DNA from: a virus | Direction: 5' to 3' (one strand) | Virus record (IMG/VR): IMGVR_UViG_3300001533_001295 | Span: 20,773-84,772 of that record | DNA length: 64,000 bases | In this document: one piece after another, positions 1 to 10,400 of the stretch | How positions within the stretch are numbered: the stretch's first letter is position 1 | How the letters are laid out: the number at the start of each line of letters is the position of its first letter | The notes under the pieces: generated by a model | Seen by the model: the letters and a program-made list of their open reading frames with translations, nothing else | Databases searched by the model: none | Told to the model about the DNA's origin: nothing | Made by a program: the position numbers and the translations under genes

Positions 1-1
1 G

Positions 2-79
2 TGTTATGAGTCTGCCAAAATAAGGTGGCTACGTAGTAATGTTCGGCCGTCTTCAAACTCATTACCGGTGTTAAATTAA
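2..79 (+). CDS. C-terminal end of an upstream gene (partial)
   Basis: An open frame enters from the left edge and gives 25 residues ending in LPVLN before a TAA at 77-79. The next gene's ATG follows with no gap, as is usual for this genome. Too short to identify. It could also be chance, but the abutting stop and start favour a real gene end. Confidence 0.4.
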   Translation, partial: CYESAKIRWLRSNVRPSSNSLPVLN

Positions 80-457
80 ATGAGCAATTTATATATCGCT
101 GTTATACCTACAGAGAACTACAGTAAGCGCACCAACTTAGCTTTAGGTCTTCAGATTTTTGGTCTAGACGAGAAATTAATTAGCCAGTCTGTATCTACGC
201 TAGGCTCTAACCACTCTGAATTCGAGTTCTACGTACCTCGTGGCACTAAATTTAAGTTGTCGTTAGAAGAATCTATACCTGAACTTCCGTTTGGGCTTAA
301 TGCTGAGTGGACTAAGTTAATTAGATCTGGCGAGCAGTTTAGCGGAACAGAAGTCGGTCCTTTCGTAGATGTAGTGCTCTTCTCAACTGGAGACTTTGAA
401 AATGATTACGAATACGAAGAAGAAGCTGTAGTTGAGGAATCTTTTGACGCAAGATAA
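80..457 (+). CDS. Unknown acidic small protein
   Basis: 125 residues, not recognised. The body has alternating hydrophobic/polar stretches suggesting a beta-rich fold, and the last 20 residues are strongly acidic (EYEEEAVVEE). The ATG abuts the stop of the preceding partial gene, and the end overlaps the start of the zinc-repeat gene, so these probably form one transcription unit. Confidence 0.6.
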   Translation: MSNLYIAVIPTENYSKRTNLALGLQIFGLDEKLISQSVSTLGSNHSEFEFYVPRGTKFKLSLEESIPELPFGLNAEWTKLIRSGEQFSGTEVGPFVDVVLFSTGDFENDYEYEEEAVVEESFDAR

Positions 458-1160
458 TTTGCACGTTGGCTTAAAATTTAAAGATATATGCCACTACTGC
501 GATGGAAAAGGCGCGCATAGTTTTGGAACTTGTGGTCGCAGTAGGTGTAAGTTTTGTGGCGGTGTAGGTCGTCTTGTATGTCTTAAGTGTGAAGACGTTA
601 AATCACCTAATATACTTGCTTTAAGAAATAGAAGTATTTTTGTAAAATACTTAAATGCTACAATTAAAATTAATAACACTATCAATTTTGATAAATGCGC
701 TATTAACGTAAAAAAACTACTTAAACAAAGTAATTTTAATTTATGCTCAGCTTTCAACGAGTTTACCCTAACTCACGGAGACTGCGTATATATATTTAAG
801 CGTAAAAGAATGAGACAGTTTGTTGTTATTTTATTAAGAGAAACAAAACCGTTAAGACCTTTCGGAGGTCAAGAAACTATATTGTTAGAATTTAACAATA
901 AAAAAATTCATAACTTAGATAAAAGATTTTATGAAAATAGATTTAGGTTGTTATTAGAAGCCAAACTTAAAAACGATAAAGCAACGCTTTTACTAAATTC
1001 TCTAGATAAAAATTTAGTTCAAATATTAAACAGTTGTAGTAATTTTCGTGAAACTATGGGTTGCGATATAACCTATAAACCTACAGATTCTAAATACACG
1101 TATTATTTAAAGTATGAAAGACTCGACGTTTATAGCATAGTTAGGAGGCGCAATGATTGA
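444..1160 (+). CDS. DnaJ-like zinc-repeat protein of unknown function
   Basis: About 238 residues. The N-terminal 60 residues hold paired cysteine repeats (CHYCDGKG, CKFCGGVG, CLKC) of the C-x-x-C-x-G-x-G type seen in the DnaJ zinc-binding domain, but there is no J domain. The rest is basic, Asn/Lys-rich and unrecognised. No ATG lies near the front. TTG 444 is preferred over TTG 432 because GAGG lies six bases before it. The start overlaps the previous stop and the end overlaps the next start. By family analogy the zinc repeats may bind unfolded protein or nucleic acid; nothing here proves either. Confidence 0.6.
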   Translation: MTQDNLHVGLKFKDICHYCDGKGAHSFGTCGRSRCKFCGGVGRLVCLKCEDVKSPNILALRNRSIFVKYLNATIKINNTINFDKCAINVKKLLKQSNFNLCSAFNEFTLTHGDCVYIFKRKRMRQFVVILLRETKPLRPFGGQETILLEFNNKKIHNLDKRFYENRFRLLLEAKLKNDKATLLLNSLDKNLVQILNSCSNFRETMGCDITYKPTDSKYTYYLKYERLDVYSIVRRRND

Positions 1161-3345
1161 TGCTGCAGTGAATGAAGTAGTAAATCGACTTACCGGTTTC
1201 AGTAGCTATGAAATCGACATCGAAGAAGATATCAATGTCTTCTTAACTAAAAAATTAAATCAATATAACAATGCTGCACTTAAAGGTAGCAGATTAGAGA
1301 TTATAGCAAATTTAATACTGTACTTAAGCCAGCACACTAAAATAAGTATAGTTTATACATATTCTTATTCAGCTCGAAACTCCATTGAGTTGTCTTTTTA
1401 CTTAGATCACTTAGGTATAGATCTAAACGAGCTTTACAAAACCAACAGCGACGATGTAACGCTAAAAGCGGTTGGTTCTACGCTTAATATAAATTTTGAC
1501 AGTGTAATTTTAAATAAAAGATTTAAAAGCTTAGTAACCGCGATAGCCACTAAAAACGACATCTCTTGCGACAACTCTGAAAGCTTAGTGACGGTAAACA
1601 GCGGAGTAGACGCAGCGTTTTTCTGTGACGAGAGTGTAGATGATGTTAGTGATTTTTTTGAAGCTAATATTAAAGTAGCTGGGTTCTACTATTTTATAAG
1701 TGCTTCGGGTCCGATAGTAATTTGTAAAAAACCAAAAACAGCCATACCTGATCTTATCAGAGAAGCGCTGTATTTGTTTGAAGACAACTTGTACTTAAAT
1801 AAAGATAAGTTAAAAATAAATCATGTCTCTACAGTAAGAGACGTAAATAAGATAGTAAACTCGCTGCGTAAAATTAACGTATGCGCTAACGCTAGCGTAA
1901 AGCTAACACGCAGCTTAACTTTTTATAAGTTTGTTTTCGAGAAAGTTAGGTATTATCGAGGCAAACTCAAGTTAATTGACGTAAAGTCATACGACAGCGA
2001 TGAAATAACTGTTGAGACGATATATAACGCTGGGTTAATTAGGTGTGTTAAAAAACCTAGTTGTTCAGGTATCAAGAAAACCGCCAAAACTAGTATATTG
2101 AATGACAGTGAATTGCACACTGTTCTTGTCATGGATGCGGACTTTGATTTCGTATACGGCAGCTTACCTGATTTTATTAAGGTAAGGTCGTACGAACCAA
2201 CTAGCGTTAGCGTAAAAAATAAAAACTCTAACCTAGATGTTGTTGTTCTATACGGTAGCTCAAATGAGAACAACGATGTATTTACCGTTCTAGAAGAAGC
2301 CAAAATAAACGAAGTACTAGACAACCATAAATCTAGTACATTTTATTATATTAAATACAGCAGACTTACAAAACTAATAAATGATACGTACTCAGTAGAT
2401 ACGTACAAATGGTTTTTTCAAGCGTGCGTTAAATTAAAGCCCGAAAACATAAAAGTCATCGGCGTTACTGAAGCCGGTAAGAATTTATGTGAGTCGTTGA
2501 ATATACGTAATCTTGAAACGTACGTATCAGACGCTCTAAATAGTCTATCGAAGATAGACAAAGAAGTAGTTAGATTCATGAAAGAAAGCGGCAGACATTT
2601 TAAATCTACAGTAAAGTGTATGTCGCACAGCAAGTTTAGGTTATTTGAGCTATTTAAATTAGTTTCAAATAGTAAATATAAAAAGCTAGTTCAAGATTCT
2701 AGCGTGTTCTATTCTTTGCTTAGTAAATATAAAATATTAATAGCTAACACAGAACTTTACGCAACTGAAGACTCTGACTTTAATTTTGATTTAGCTTATT
2801 ACTCAGCTAAACCAGACGACTTTAACTTTTACGCGACGCTCAATACTAACATACTCGAGCTTTTAACTAACTTAGGTCCGCATAGTACTTTTAATTTAGA
2901 TAACTACAGCACAGCTGCCACGTTATGCTCAACCCTAGTGAAAGCTGATTTGGTAAACAACAGTACAGCACTAGTGGCAGTTGATAATGTTCTTAATAAT
3001 ATTGAACGTGATCCGAGTAAACTGCGTAAAGTCTCAGAGTTAGACTACTACTCTTTTAAATTTTTTAGGTTTGTGGTTGACGCTAACAATTTAGAAGCTA
3101 ATTTAGACGCAGCTGTAGAGTCGTTAGGTGAGAGCAACTTAAGAAAAATTAGCTTTAAGTTTATTAACCTACCACTTTATTTACTGTCTTTCCACGCGGA
3201 CAAGCTAAGTGATAACCACTTAGAAGCACTACTAAATAGCGCTAACAACTTAGACCTGCTATTTATCCACGGGCATACGCAGATGCCGGAAGCTATTGAG
3301 ATTTATGAACGTCGTCAGTTCGACACTGTTGTTGGAGGAATTTAA
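1153..3345 (+). CDS. Large unknown protein, AT-rich gene
   Basis: 730 residues with no family I recognise. The ATG has a perfect AGGAGG site just before it and lies inside the end of the zinc-repeat gene. The protein is rich in Asn, Ser, Lys and Tyr, looks soluble (no signal peptide or clear membrane span) and has helical C-terminal stretches. Its TAA is followed directly by the GTG of the AT-hook gene, suggesting coupled translation. A replication or host-takeover role is possible but unsupported. Confidence 0.65.
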   Translation: MIDAAVNEVVNRLTGFSSYEIDIEEDINVFLTKKLNQYNNAALKGSRLEIIANLILYLSQHTKISIVYTYSYSARNSIELSFYLDHLGIDLNELYKTNSDDVTLKAVGSTLNINFDSVILNKRFKSLVTAIATKNDISCDNSESLVTVNSGVDAAFFCDESVDDVSDFFEANIKVAGFYYFISASGPIVICKKPKTAIPDLIREALYLFEDNLYLNKDKLKINHVSTVRDVNKIVNSLRKINVCANASVKLTRSLTFYKFVFEKVRYYRGKLKLIDVKSYDSDEITVETIYNAGLIRCVKKPSCSGIKKTAKTSILNDSELHTVLVMDADFDFVYGSLPDFIKVRSYEPTSVSVKNKNSNLDVVVLYGSSNENNDVFTVLEEAKINEVLDNHKSSTFYYIKYSRLTKLINDTYSVDTYKWFFQACVKLKPENIKVIGVTEAGKNLCESLNIRNLETYVSDALNSLSKIDKEVVRFMKESGRHFKSTVKCMSHSKFRLFELFKLVSNSKYKKLVQDSSVFYSLLSKYKILIANTELYATEDSDFNFDLAYYSAKPDDFNFYATLNTNILELLTNLGPHSTFNLDNYSTAATLCSTLVKADLVNNSTALVAVDNVLNNIERDPSKLRKVSELDYYSFKFFRFVVDANNLEANLDAAVESLGESNLRKISFKFINLPLYLLSFHADKLSDNHLEALLNSANNLDLLFIHGHTQMPEAIEIYERRQFDTVVGGI

Positions 3346-3879
3346 GTGAGTCTTAATCGCAAAGAGTTAGTCGCGGCTCTGGTCAAAAAGACCAAGGGTG
3401 TTATAACACCTAAGGAAATCGTAGAGCATTTCCGAGAAAAAGGTGTTGAGATTTCGGAGCAGTACGCGGCTGTTCTAAAAAGCAATGTTAAAAGGACCCT
3501 CGTAGCTGAGGGAGTTAGTATGAAAGAGACTAAAAGGCGCGGCCGGCCGCCTAAGGCCAAGGTACATGTAGAAGAGGCAACACCAGCCGGTCAGACCCAA
3601 CCGTCGCCGGTCGTAGTAAAGCGTCGGGGCCGGCCACCTAAGTCAACTGAGACTGTGAAGGCTGCAGTAGCTCAGACTAAAAAGCGGGATACGTATTCAG
3701 AGAAAGTATCAAAGATTGCTGCGAAGATGACAGCTATCGGCGAGGCGTGTGACACAGAGCAGAAGAACGCCGAACTGGTTGGTCGAATTTTCTTAGTTCG
3801 GTCCAAGTTGGTGGAGTCGTACGACCATCAGTCGGTCGACGCTGCGTGGAAACGTGTATCTGAGGAAAGCGTAAGCTAG
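3346..3879 (+). CDS. AT-hook DNA-binding protein
   Basis: 177 residues starting at GTG directly after the previous TAA, with GGAGG upstream. Residues 1-55 look like a small helical domain. Two AT-hooks follow, each with the RRGRPPK core (near residues 64-70 and 92-98), joined by a flexible Pro/Val linker; a lysine-rich helical tail follows. AT-hooks bind the minor groove of AT-rich DNA, so this may be a nucleoid-type or regulatory protein. The gene is more GC-rich than the unknown genes before it. An intrinsic terminator follows 30 bases after the stop. Confidence 0.75.
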   Translation: MSLNRKELVAALVKKTKGVITPKEIVEHFREKGVEISEQYAAVLKSNVKRTLVAEGVSMKETKRRGRPPKAKVHVEEATPAGQTQPSPVVVKRRGRPPKSTETVKAAVAQTKKRDTYSEKVSKIAAKMTAIGEACDTEQKNAELVGRIFLVRSKLVESYDHQSVDAAWKRVSEESVS

Positions 3880-3909
3880 ACAAACTAGCTTAAATTGGTT
3901 AGGAAATAA

Positions 3910-3944
3910 GGCAGGGGTCATTTCGGCCCCTGCCTTTTCTTGTT
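3910..3944 (+). terminator. Intrinsic terminator after the AT-hook gene
   Basis: Perfect 8-bp stem GGCAGGGG / CCCCTGCC (3910-3917 with 3927-3934), 9-base loop, then TTTTCTTGTTT. It closes the first transcription unit of the window. Confidence 0.85.
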
Positions 3945-3959
3945 TAAGGAAGGACTGTT

Positions 3960-4259
3960 ATGGATCCGCTGGCAGTGTCTAATAACGATTTTTCACATAT
4001 CTACGGTTGGGATAAACTATCAAAGGAGGCTAGGGATAAAGTAAAATACTTTCTAAGGGCTTTCTCCGTTAACTATCCTCCGGATGACGGGACGGTATTA
4101 TCCAACGAGATAGAACTTTCCTGGAGTGTTGAGACGCTCGATGTGTCGTTAGTCGTTGACTTAGATACTAAGAGAGCAAGACTATCTGTGTGGAACGCAG
4201 AGCTAGAGGATTCGTCGAAATTTTCTGACGGTATAAACATAGAATTTCAAGTAGACTAA
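3960..4259 (+). CDS. Unknown small acidic protein
   Basis: 99 residues, not recognised. The ATG has AAGGAAGG upstream and is the first gene after the terminator, so a promoter probably lies in or just before the short gap. Acidic, with a probable beta-rich C-terminal half (alternating Val/Leu near residues 58-80). The next gene starts two bases after the stop. Confidence 0.6.
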   Translation: MDPLAVSNNDFSHIYGWDKLSKEARDKVKYFLRAFSVNYPPDDGTVLSNEIELSWSVETLDVSLVVDLDTKRARLSVWNAELEDSSKFSDGINIEFQVD

Positions 4260-4261
4260 AA

Positions 4262-5116
4262 ATGACTCAACCTCTGGAAAAAGCTATCGATTTCGTCTTC
4301 GAAATAGCTGAAGACTTAAAAAATAGAGAATTTGACGATTTTCCAGAGGCTATTAAAGTTGCTTCAAACATAGCCAGGGAGCTTAGATTAGAGGGCTACT
4401 ACACTCCTTTGGTAAAAACTTCCAGTAAAATTAAGTTTAAAGGCAATCCTAAAAGTGTAGGAAATTTTGCAGATTACCTAGGCAGATTATTAGGTTTATG
4501 GCAAGGAAATATACTAGGTATACCTAACAAGCCGGGACCTTTGGGCAGCCTCATGGTTTTAGCCCCGCTTGGGGCTGCCCTAGGTTACGGCGGCGCTAAC
4601 TTGGCCAATTTATTAACCGGTGGTAATGCTTTTACTCACCCAGTAAACGCTGCGATCATGGGAGGTTTAGCCGGCTCTGCGCCTGCAGGACTTTTAGCAG
4701 CTTATAATTATGCGGCTAAGCACCCAATGACAGATTCCGCCCTCAACTTCTCTATGACTAAGGAATCTAGTTTCTCTTATATACCTGTAGATAAATTTAA
4801 AGAAGTTGTCTACGGCGACCCCAACGTTGCCTCTAGTCTCTCAAGAAGAACCCAAGCAGCTGCTGTGGGTTTAGTTGAGTCAGCCAACCATTTACCTGGT
4901 AGGCGTTATAATGACTTTCCTATAGTTACTCCGAATGACATCGCTAGAGTAGCTGTCGGAATGGGGTCGGGTTATGCTTCAGGTTTACTTGTAGGAAAAG
5001 CCTTAGGTGGTTTGTTCGGTGTCTCAGACAACGCGCAACAAATATTAAGGCGGTCTGGAGCTGCAGCCGGTATAATTAGAAGTATGGTTCCGCTAGTATA
5101 TAATGGTGGGTTTTAA
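4262..5116 (+). CDS. Glycine-rich hydrophobic virion-type protein
   Basis: 284 residues. A helical N-terminal 60 residues is followed by Gly/Ala-rich hydrophobic segments near residues 94-117, 128-150 and 229-254, in the small-residue pattern of glycine-zipper helices. Many proteins in this window share this design (helical front, KT[AS] junctions, Gly-zipper segments). In phages such proteins are often virion components or membrane-active ejection proteins; that is inference. The stop overlaps the next ATG. Confidence 0.6.
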   Translation: MTQPLEKAIDFVFEIAEDLKNREFDDFPEAIKVASNIARELRLEGYYTPLVKTSSKIKFKGNPKSVGNFADYLGRLLGLWQGNILGIPNKPGPLGSLMVLAPLGAALGYGGANLANLLTGGNAFTHPVNAAIMGGLAGSAPAGLLAAYNYAAKHPMTDSALNFSMTKESSFSYIPVDKFKEVVYGDPNVASSLSRRTQAAAVGLVESANHLPGRRYNDFPIVTPNDIARVAVGMGSGYASGLLVGKALGGLFGVSDNAQQILRRSGAAAGIIRSMVPLVYNGGF

Positions 5117-5529
5117 TGTCTCGACTAATTTTGCCTTTCGAAGCATCTAATAACGTAGCTAAGATTGGTACGCTCAGCGTATGGGCTAGGAACGGTATAA
5201 TTTGCTTAAGTCACGAGCTCCCTAATGGTAAGGAAGATTTTAAGCAATTATCTGTTGGTGCTGCTAAAGTAAGATATGGAGCTATGAACGATGAGCTAAA
5301 GCGGTTAAGGCAAGAAGCTCATCGACATCCTAAGCTGCGAGACCAGGTTCATATGCTTGAAAGGTTTTTAAGCGCTATGAACACGGTCATAGCTAAAGCC
5401 GAGGAGCAAGGTCCACCGGAAAACAGTGACGCTATTAAAGATCGCCTGCGACGACGTAAAACGCAGGTTAGCGTACCATTTACTAGAGCAGACCTAGAAG
5501 CTAAAGACGCTGAGCGAGGGCTAAAATAA
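5116..5529 (+). CDS. Unknown small basic protein
   Basis: 137 residues. The first 50 look beta-rich; the rest is charged and helical (KRLRQEAHRHPKLRDQ, then KDRLRRRKTQ). No membrane span. The ATG overlaps the upstream stop, and the downstream ATG overlaps its own stop, so translation of the trio 4262-6116 is probably coupled. Not recognised. Confidence 0.6.
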   Translation: MSRLILPFEASNNVAKIGTLSVWARNGIICLSHELPNGKEDFKQLSVGAAKVRYGAMNDELKRLRQEAHRHPKLRDQVHMLERFLSAMNTVIAKAEEQGPPENSDAIKDRLRRRKTQVSVPFTRADLEAKDAERGLK

Positions 5530-6116
5530 TGAGTAAAAATAATAAAGTTGAAGACGTCATTGAGCAGTTCATCAAAATAGGTCTAGACGTAAAGCAAATG
5601 GAGGCTTTGTCTGGTGAAATTGCTGATTTTCTAGAGGAAGCAGATAATCAAGGCGTGCTAGAAGATTTGTTAACTGACAGTATGTCGAAGTTAGCTGAGT
5701 GCTCTAACTTAAGTAAAACAGCTAACCCAGCTGCAGCTGCGGGAGCTGCTCCGGCGGTTGGTGGTTATTTAGGTTGGAAAACCATATTACCGGCAGCTTA
5801 CCTAGCTAGTCTAGGTTCTCGAACAGCTGACACTGCTATAGGCGCTGCTGGTGGATTAGCTAAATCAATAGCGTCCGCAGGTGGTAAGGCTTTACTACCT
5901 TTAGGAGCTCTGTCTTTAGCTGCTCCTTTTTTTATTGGTAGATTTGGTGGAGAATTATCTGCCGACGCTCTACACAATCATGACGCTGAAGCAGAAAGAA
6001 AGTACATACAGGACCAGGAAATACTAGCTGCTCTTAGAGAGGCTACTAGACAAGTTAAGCAGCGGTCAGGCTTACCTAGTAATTACAGCGTAGACACTGG
6101 CACTGACTTCAGTTAA
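5529..6116 (+). CDS. Glycine/alanine-rich membrane-active-type protein
   Basis: 195 residues: acidic helical front (1-55), an SKTANPAAAAG junction, then long Ala/Gly-rich hydrophobic stretches from about residue 66 to 145, and a polar tail. Same overall design as the genes at 4262, 6449 and 51046. Probably virion-associated or membrane-inserting, inferred from composition only. Confidence 0.6.
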   Translation: MSKNNKVEDVIEQFIKIGLDVKQMEALSGEIADFLEEADNQGVLEDLLTDSMSKLAECSNLSKTANPAAAAGAAPAVGGYLGWKTILPAAYLASLGSRTADTAIGAAGGLAKSIASAGGKALLPLGALSLAAPFFIGRFGGELSADALHNHDAEAERKYIQDQEILAALREATRQVKQRSGLPSNYSVDTGTDFS

Positions 6117-6151
6117 CTTAATCGGCGTCCTAATCTAAAGAGAGCGCCGAA

Positions 6152-6744
6152 ATGAATGAGTTTGATTACAGGTATTATAGTCAGCAAGGATTGCCGTTCT
6201 TAGCAGGATAGCTAGGCAGGCTTTTTTTGATCTAAGAAAACCTGAAGAACGCAAAAATGGCCATACCTTAGAGGAAATATTATCCTTAAATGCGTGTGGC
6301 GAGTATGAGATAGTAGCTTGGAAAGAGTATGAAATAGCCTCAGAAGTTACTGCTGCTCTACCAGCCGTCTTTGTTCATTTAGTGTGGTATGAAAAATTTG
6401 ACGTACTCGTATCACAGTACCCATCTTTTATAAAAAATAAATTTAAAAATGAAGACAGAACTACTCAACTCAATAAAGAAAAAGACAGCCAACACGGCGT
6501 CGTTCGAAAACGCAGTAAGTCAAATACAAAACCTAAGGTCTTCGGCAATGCCGGAGGAGAGGCAGAAGTTTCTGCTGAATCTATTATTAGCGACGGGGGC
6601 AGCGGGAGCGGGAATAGCCGGACTGTCGCATCTCCAGAGCTTGAACAAGAGACAGACTTCAGCCAAGAAGCCACACATATCCGAAGTTCGAGTAGAGTTA
6701 TTTGGTCAAGAAAAAGACAAAAGACAAAAGTCGAACCGGCGTAA
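6152..6744 (+). pseudogene. Probable frameshifted gene
   Basis: An ATG at 6152 reads 19 codons to a TAG at 6209. A second frame, with no in-frame stop from 6181 but no good start of its own, continues with protein-like sequence (FDLRKPEERKNGHTLEEILS, then a VHLVWYEKFDVLVSQYP segment). Joining the frames between 6181 and 6211 by a one-base shift would give a coherent protein of about 95 residues up to 6448. Beyond 6449 this frame runs inside the next gene and looks like a shadow. No classic slippery heptamer is visible, so mutation or a sequencing error is likelier than programmed shifting. Confidence 0.4.
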
Positions 6745-7414
6745 AAGATTAGTTAACCCTAATCTTTTCAGCTATACCGACGCACCTGATTCGCCCAAGA
6801 TTAAATTATCGGCACTGACCGACTCAGCAAATAAGAAAACAGCCAGCGATTTTTTAAATTTTACAACTAACCCATCAGCCTACTTATCTGAGCTAGGCAG
6901 AAGTCTAACTTCTTCTGGCGGCAAAGGTTTAACCGACAGTTCTCTTTTCTTGCCGGCGGCACTACTGGCTGGTTCAGCTGGTTTAGGCGGAGGTTACTAC
7001 GCTACTAATAAGTTACTTAATAAACTTAGGGAAACCGCAAGAAATAAAGAACTAGCTAAAGCTGAGCTAGAGTTTGAAGCAGCTTTAGCTGAGTCGGCTA
7101 AAACAGCTAGTAATAAAAATTGTCTCTTTGATAACACGTCTAGGATAGTTAACGTTTTAGATAAGGTAGCAGACGGTGGTTTAGTGTCTCCAGGCGTCTC
7201 GCATGCTGCTAGGAACATAGTAGGTTTGTATTTAACTGCAGCGTTGGCTTTAGGTGGAGTTGGAGCTTATGGAAGCTACAAATCCAACAAGGCTAAATCT
7301 AAATCAAAAGCTATTGAGCGTGCTCAATTAGAGCGACTATCTCAAATGAGTCAAAGACAGTATCCAGCTATATACGCAGAGCCAGGTGTATCCGCAGATG
7401 ATTCAGAACAATGA
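6449..7414 (+). CDS. Glycine-zipper virion-type protein
   Basis: 321 residues. Small-residue hydrophobic segments lie near residues 38-64, 166-190 and 252-274, separated by basic and Ser-rich linkers. KKTA(N/S) and AKTAS motifs recur, as in other virion-type proteins here. The gene overlaps the start of the RNA polymerase gene, so the two are probably co-transcribed. No enzymatic motif seen. Confidence 0.6.
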   Translation: MKTELLNSIKKKTANTASFENAVSQIQNLRSSAMPEERQKFLLNLLLATGAAGAGIAGLSHLQSLNKRQTSAKKPHISEVRVELFGQEKDKRQKSNRRKRLVNPNLFSYTDAPDSPKIKLSALTDSANKKTASDFLNFTTNPSAYLSELGRSLTSSGGKGLTDSSLFLPAALLAGSAGLGGGYYATNKLLNKLRETARNKELAKAELEFEAALAESAKTASNKNCLFDNTSRIVNVLDKVADGGLVSPGVSHAARNIVGLYLTAALALGGVGAYGSYKSNKAKSKSKAIERAQLERLSQMSQRQYPAIYAEPGVSADDSEQ

Positions 7415-10400
7415 TAACGAAGACATCGCGCTTACTTTAAACCAACCTGCTAAGCCTTTAGTTAGTTATCGAGCTGTAGACGACGCAGAAGTTCTGCGTG
7501 AAAACGTATATCAAAAAGCGTTAAATGCGGCTAAGTCTATACAGCCGCTGCAGTACGGTAAGTTTCAGCTAGCTCTAACTGACGTAGACTATGAGGACTC
7601 TCCTCAACCTACCAAGAGAGATCAGACCACAGCTTTACTTGGGCGTAATAGTATAACTCGCCGGCTGAGAGGTACTTGGTCTCTGCAAGATACTCAGACC
7701 GGTGAGACGGTTGATCAGCGTAAGCAGATCATAGCTAACGTGCCGCACGTTTTACATGACGGAAGTATCGTCATGCGCGGTACTAGGTATGCCTCCGGTA
7801 TTCAACAGCGTCTTAGGCCTGGCGTTTATACTCGTGTACGTAAAAGCGGTGAGCTAGAAGCTCACGTTAACGCTAAGGTAGGTACAGGTCCCAGCCACAG
7901 GTACGTCTTGGAGCCTGAGACAGGTAGGTTTTTACTTAATATTGGTAACAGTAAGATACCTTTGTCTAATTTATTAGACGTACTAGGAGTAGATAGAAAA
8001 CGTGTCGAAGACGTCTGGGGCAAAGAACTCACCGCCGTAAACTACGGTAAGCAGGATCCTAAAGCCTTAAATAAACTGTACGACAAGTTTGTCCCTAATA
8101 GGCTTAGAAACAAAGACGACCTCAGTAACTCTGAGGCTATGCGTCAGAAAATTTCTGATGTATTTAATAACATCGGCTTAGATCAAGGTGTATTGAGCCA
8201 GACTGTTAATTTACCTACAGAGCATCTAAGCCCTGAGGTAATTCTAGCTGCGACGAGTAAGATACTTGAGATATCTAAGCAGCAAGAAGATAAGGACGAC
8301 CGAGATCATCCAGGCTTCGCAACATTCCACGATCTATCTGATCTGATCGCTGAAAGAATTAGCAACGATCACGGCGGCGTCAGACGCCAGTTGATGTACA
8401 AGATAGCTCAAAAAGGCAACTTAGCTAATCTTCCGTCAGGTTATCTAGACAAGCAAATAAATAGCGTAATATTCGGTTCAGGTCTTGCTGCAGCTGTAGA
8501 AGAAACCAACCCGGCCGACATACTAGATAGAATAACTAAAGTAACTAGGTACGGTGAGGGTGGTTTACCCTCTACGCAATCAACTCCGTCTGAAGCTAGA
8601 AATGTAAATCTAGGTCAGTTCGGCTTCATAGATCCTGTGCGAACGGCTGAGTCGCTTAGAGTTGGTGTAGACGTTAACGTAGCAAATCCTACGTTCATAG
8701 GTAGCGATAATAAGCTCTACGCTAATTTTATAAACCTAGGAAACGGTCAAACAGAGTTACACTCGCCTGACGAGTTATTTAACTCTTCTTTAGTTATAGG
8801 TCCAAGCTCTATAGAAGGTTGGGACTCGGCTGTAGTAGGCGGCAAATTACAACTTGTAAGGCAGGGGGAAGGTGATTTTAAGTTACCGTCCTATGACAAC
8901 GCCTTTAATATATTAAGCCAAATACTTCCTATGAAGTCGGCGTCGTTCGCTCAGCGTCTATCTATGGGCGCTAGAATGTCCCAGCAGGCTTTACCTGTGG
9001 AAGGAGCTGAAGCTCCTTTAGTGCAAGCAGCTGTGCCAGGAACAGGTGGCGCGGAGAGTTATGAGTCTAGGATAGGTACCAAGCTGGGAGCAATCAGGGC
9101 TAAAGATAGAGGCCGGGTTCTAGCTGTAACTGATGACTATATTGAGGTCGCTTACCCAAACGGCAGTGTAGTAAAAGAAGATTTAGACTACTACAGACCT
9201 ACCGCTCGTAAGTCGTTCATACACAACACGCCGCTAGTTCAACCGGGCGATATTGTTGAGCCAGGCCAGATTTTAGCTAAGAGTAATTTTACAGACGACC
9301 AAGGCTCTTTGGCTTTTGGTAAGAACGTTAGAACAGCTCTTATACCTTGGGGTGAAAACTGGGAAGACGCTATCATCTTTAGCCAGCGCATGGCTAACAG
9401 TATGAGGTTAAACCAAGCTTATAAAAGCCATTTTGAAATAACAGATAAAGACGAGGTAGGTAAAAAGCCGTTCGTATCTGTTTTTGCTTCAAAGTACAAC
9501 AAAGACATTTTAGACACGCTTGACGATAATGGCGTAGTCAAGCCGGGCACGGTAGTTAAAAAAGGCGATCCGCTTATTTTAGCTATACGTGAGACAGACA
9601 TGACTGGCAACCGAGTACATAAAAAGCAAGCTAAGTCTTACTCAGATGCTAGTGTTACTTGGGACCACAACCATGAGGGCTTGGTAACACATATAGCTGA
9701 CTCAGGCAAAGGCTTCAGCGTTATGGTGACTACCAGTAAGCCACTTGAAGAAGCAGACAAGATTGCAGGCTTATACGGTAATAAAGGTACGGTTAGAATT
9801 CTGCCTGATGCTCAGATGCCTGTGGCTGAGGATGGTGAAATTATAGACGCGCTCATATCTCCTTTGGCGGTTATATCTAGAGGTAACTCGTCTTTCCCTT
9901 TAACGATGCTACTAGGTAAAGTCGCAGCCAAGACTGGTAAGTCTTATAAAATTGAAGACTTTACCGGCCAAGACTTCACTCAACTGGTCAAAGAAGAGTT
10001 AGGTAAAAATAAGCTTAACGCTACAGAGACGGTAACCGACCCTAACACAGGCAGGCAGATACCTGGTGTTCTTGTTGGTAATTCTTATTTAATGGCCTTA
10101 CATCACTCAGCTGAGGCTAAGTCGTCAGCTAGAAGTATTGGCTCTTACTCGGCTTCCGGAGAACCAGCTAGAGGCACTAAAGGTCAGGCTAAGCGAGTAT
10201 CGGGCCAGGAACTAGCTGCACATATGGCTCAAGGAGCTTATAAGTACAGCAGAGAATCTTCGTTGCTTAGAGGAAGACGTAACGATGACTTCTGGTCGGC
10301 TTATATGGGTGGTCACAATATAGAATTGCCTCAAGTTAATGAAGTATATGAGGGATTTTTAGACCGACTTAAAGGTATAGGTATAAACCCGGTAAAGTCA

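Noticed and set aside
6449-6744. Second plus-strand frame inside gene 6449
   Set aside because: Protein-like character ends near 6448; beyond it the sequence is Ser/Lys/Gly-rich shadow of the Gly-zipper gene.
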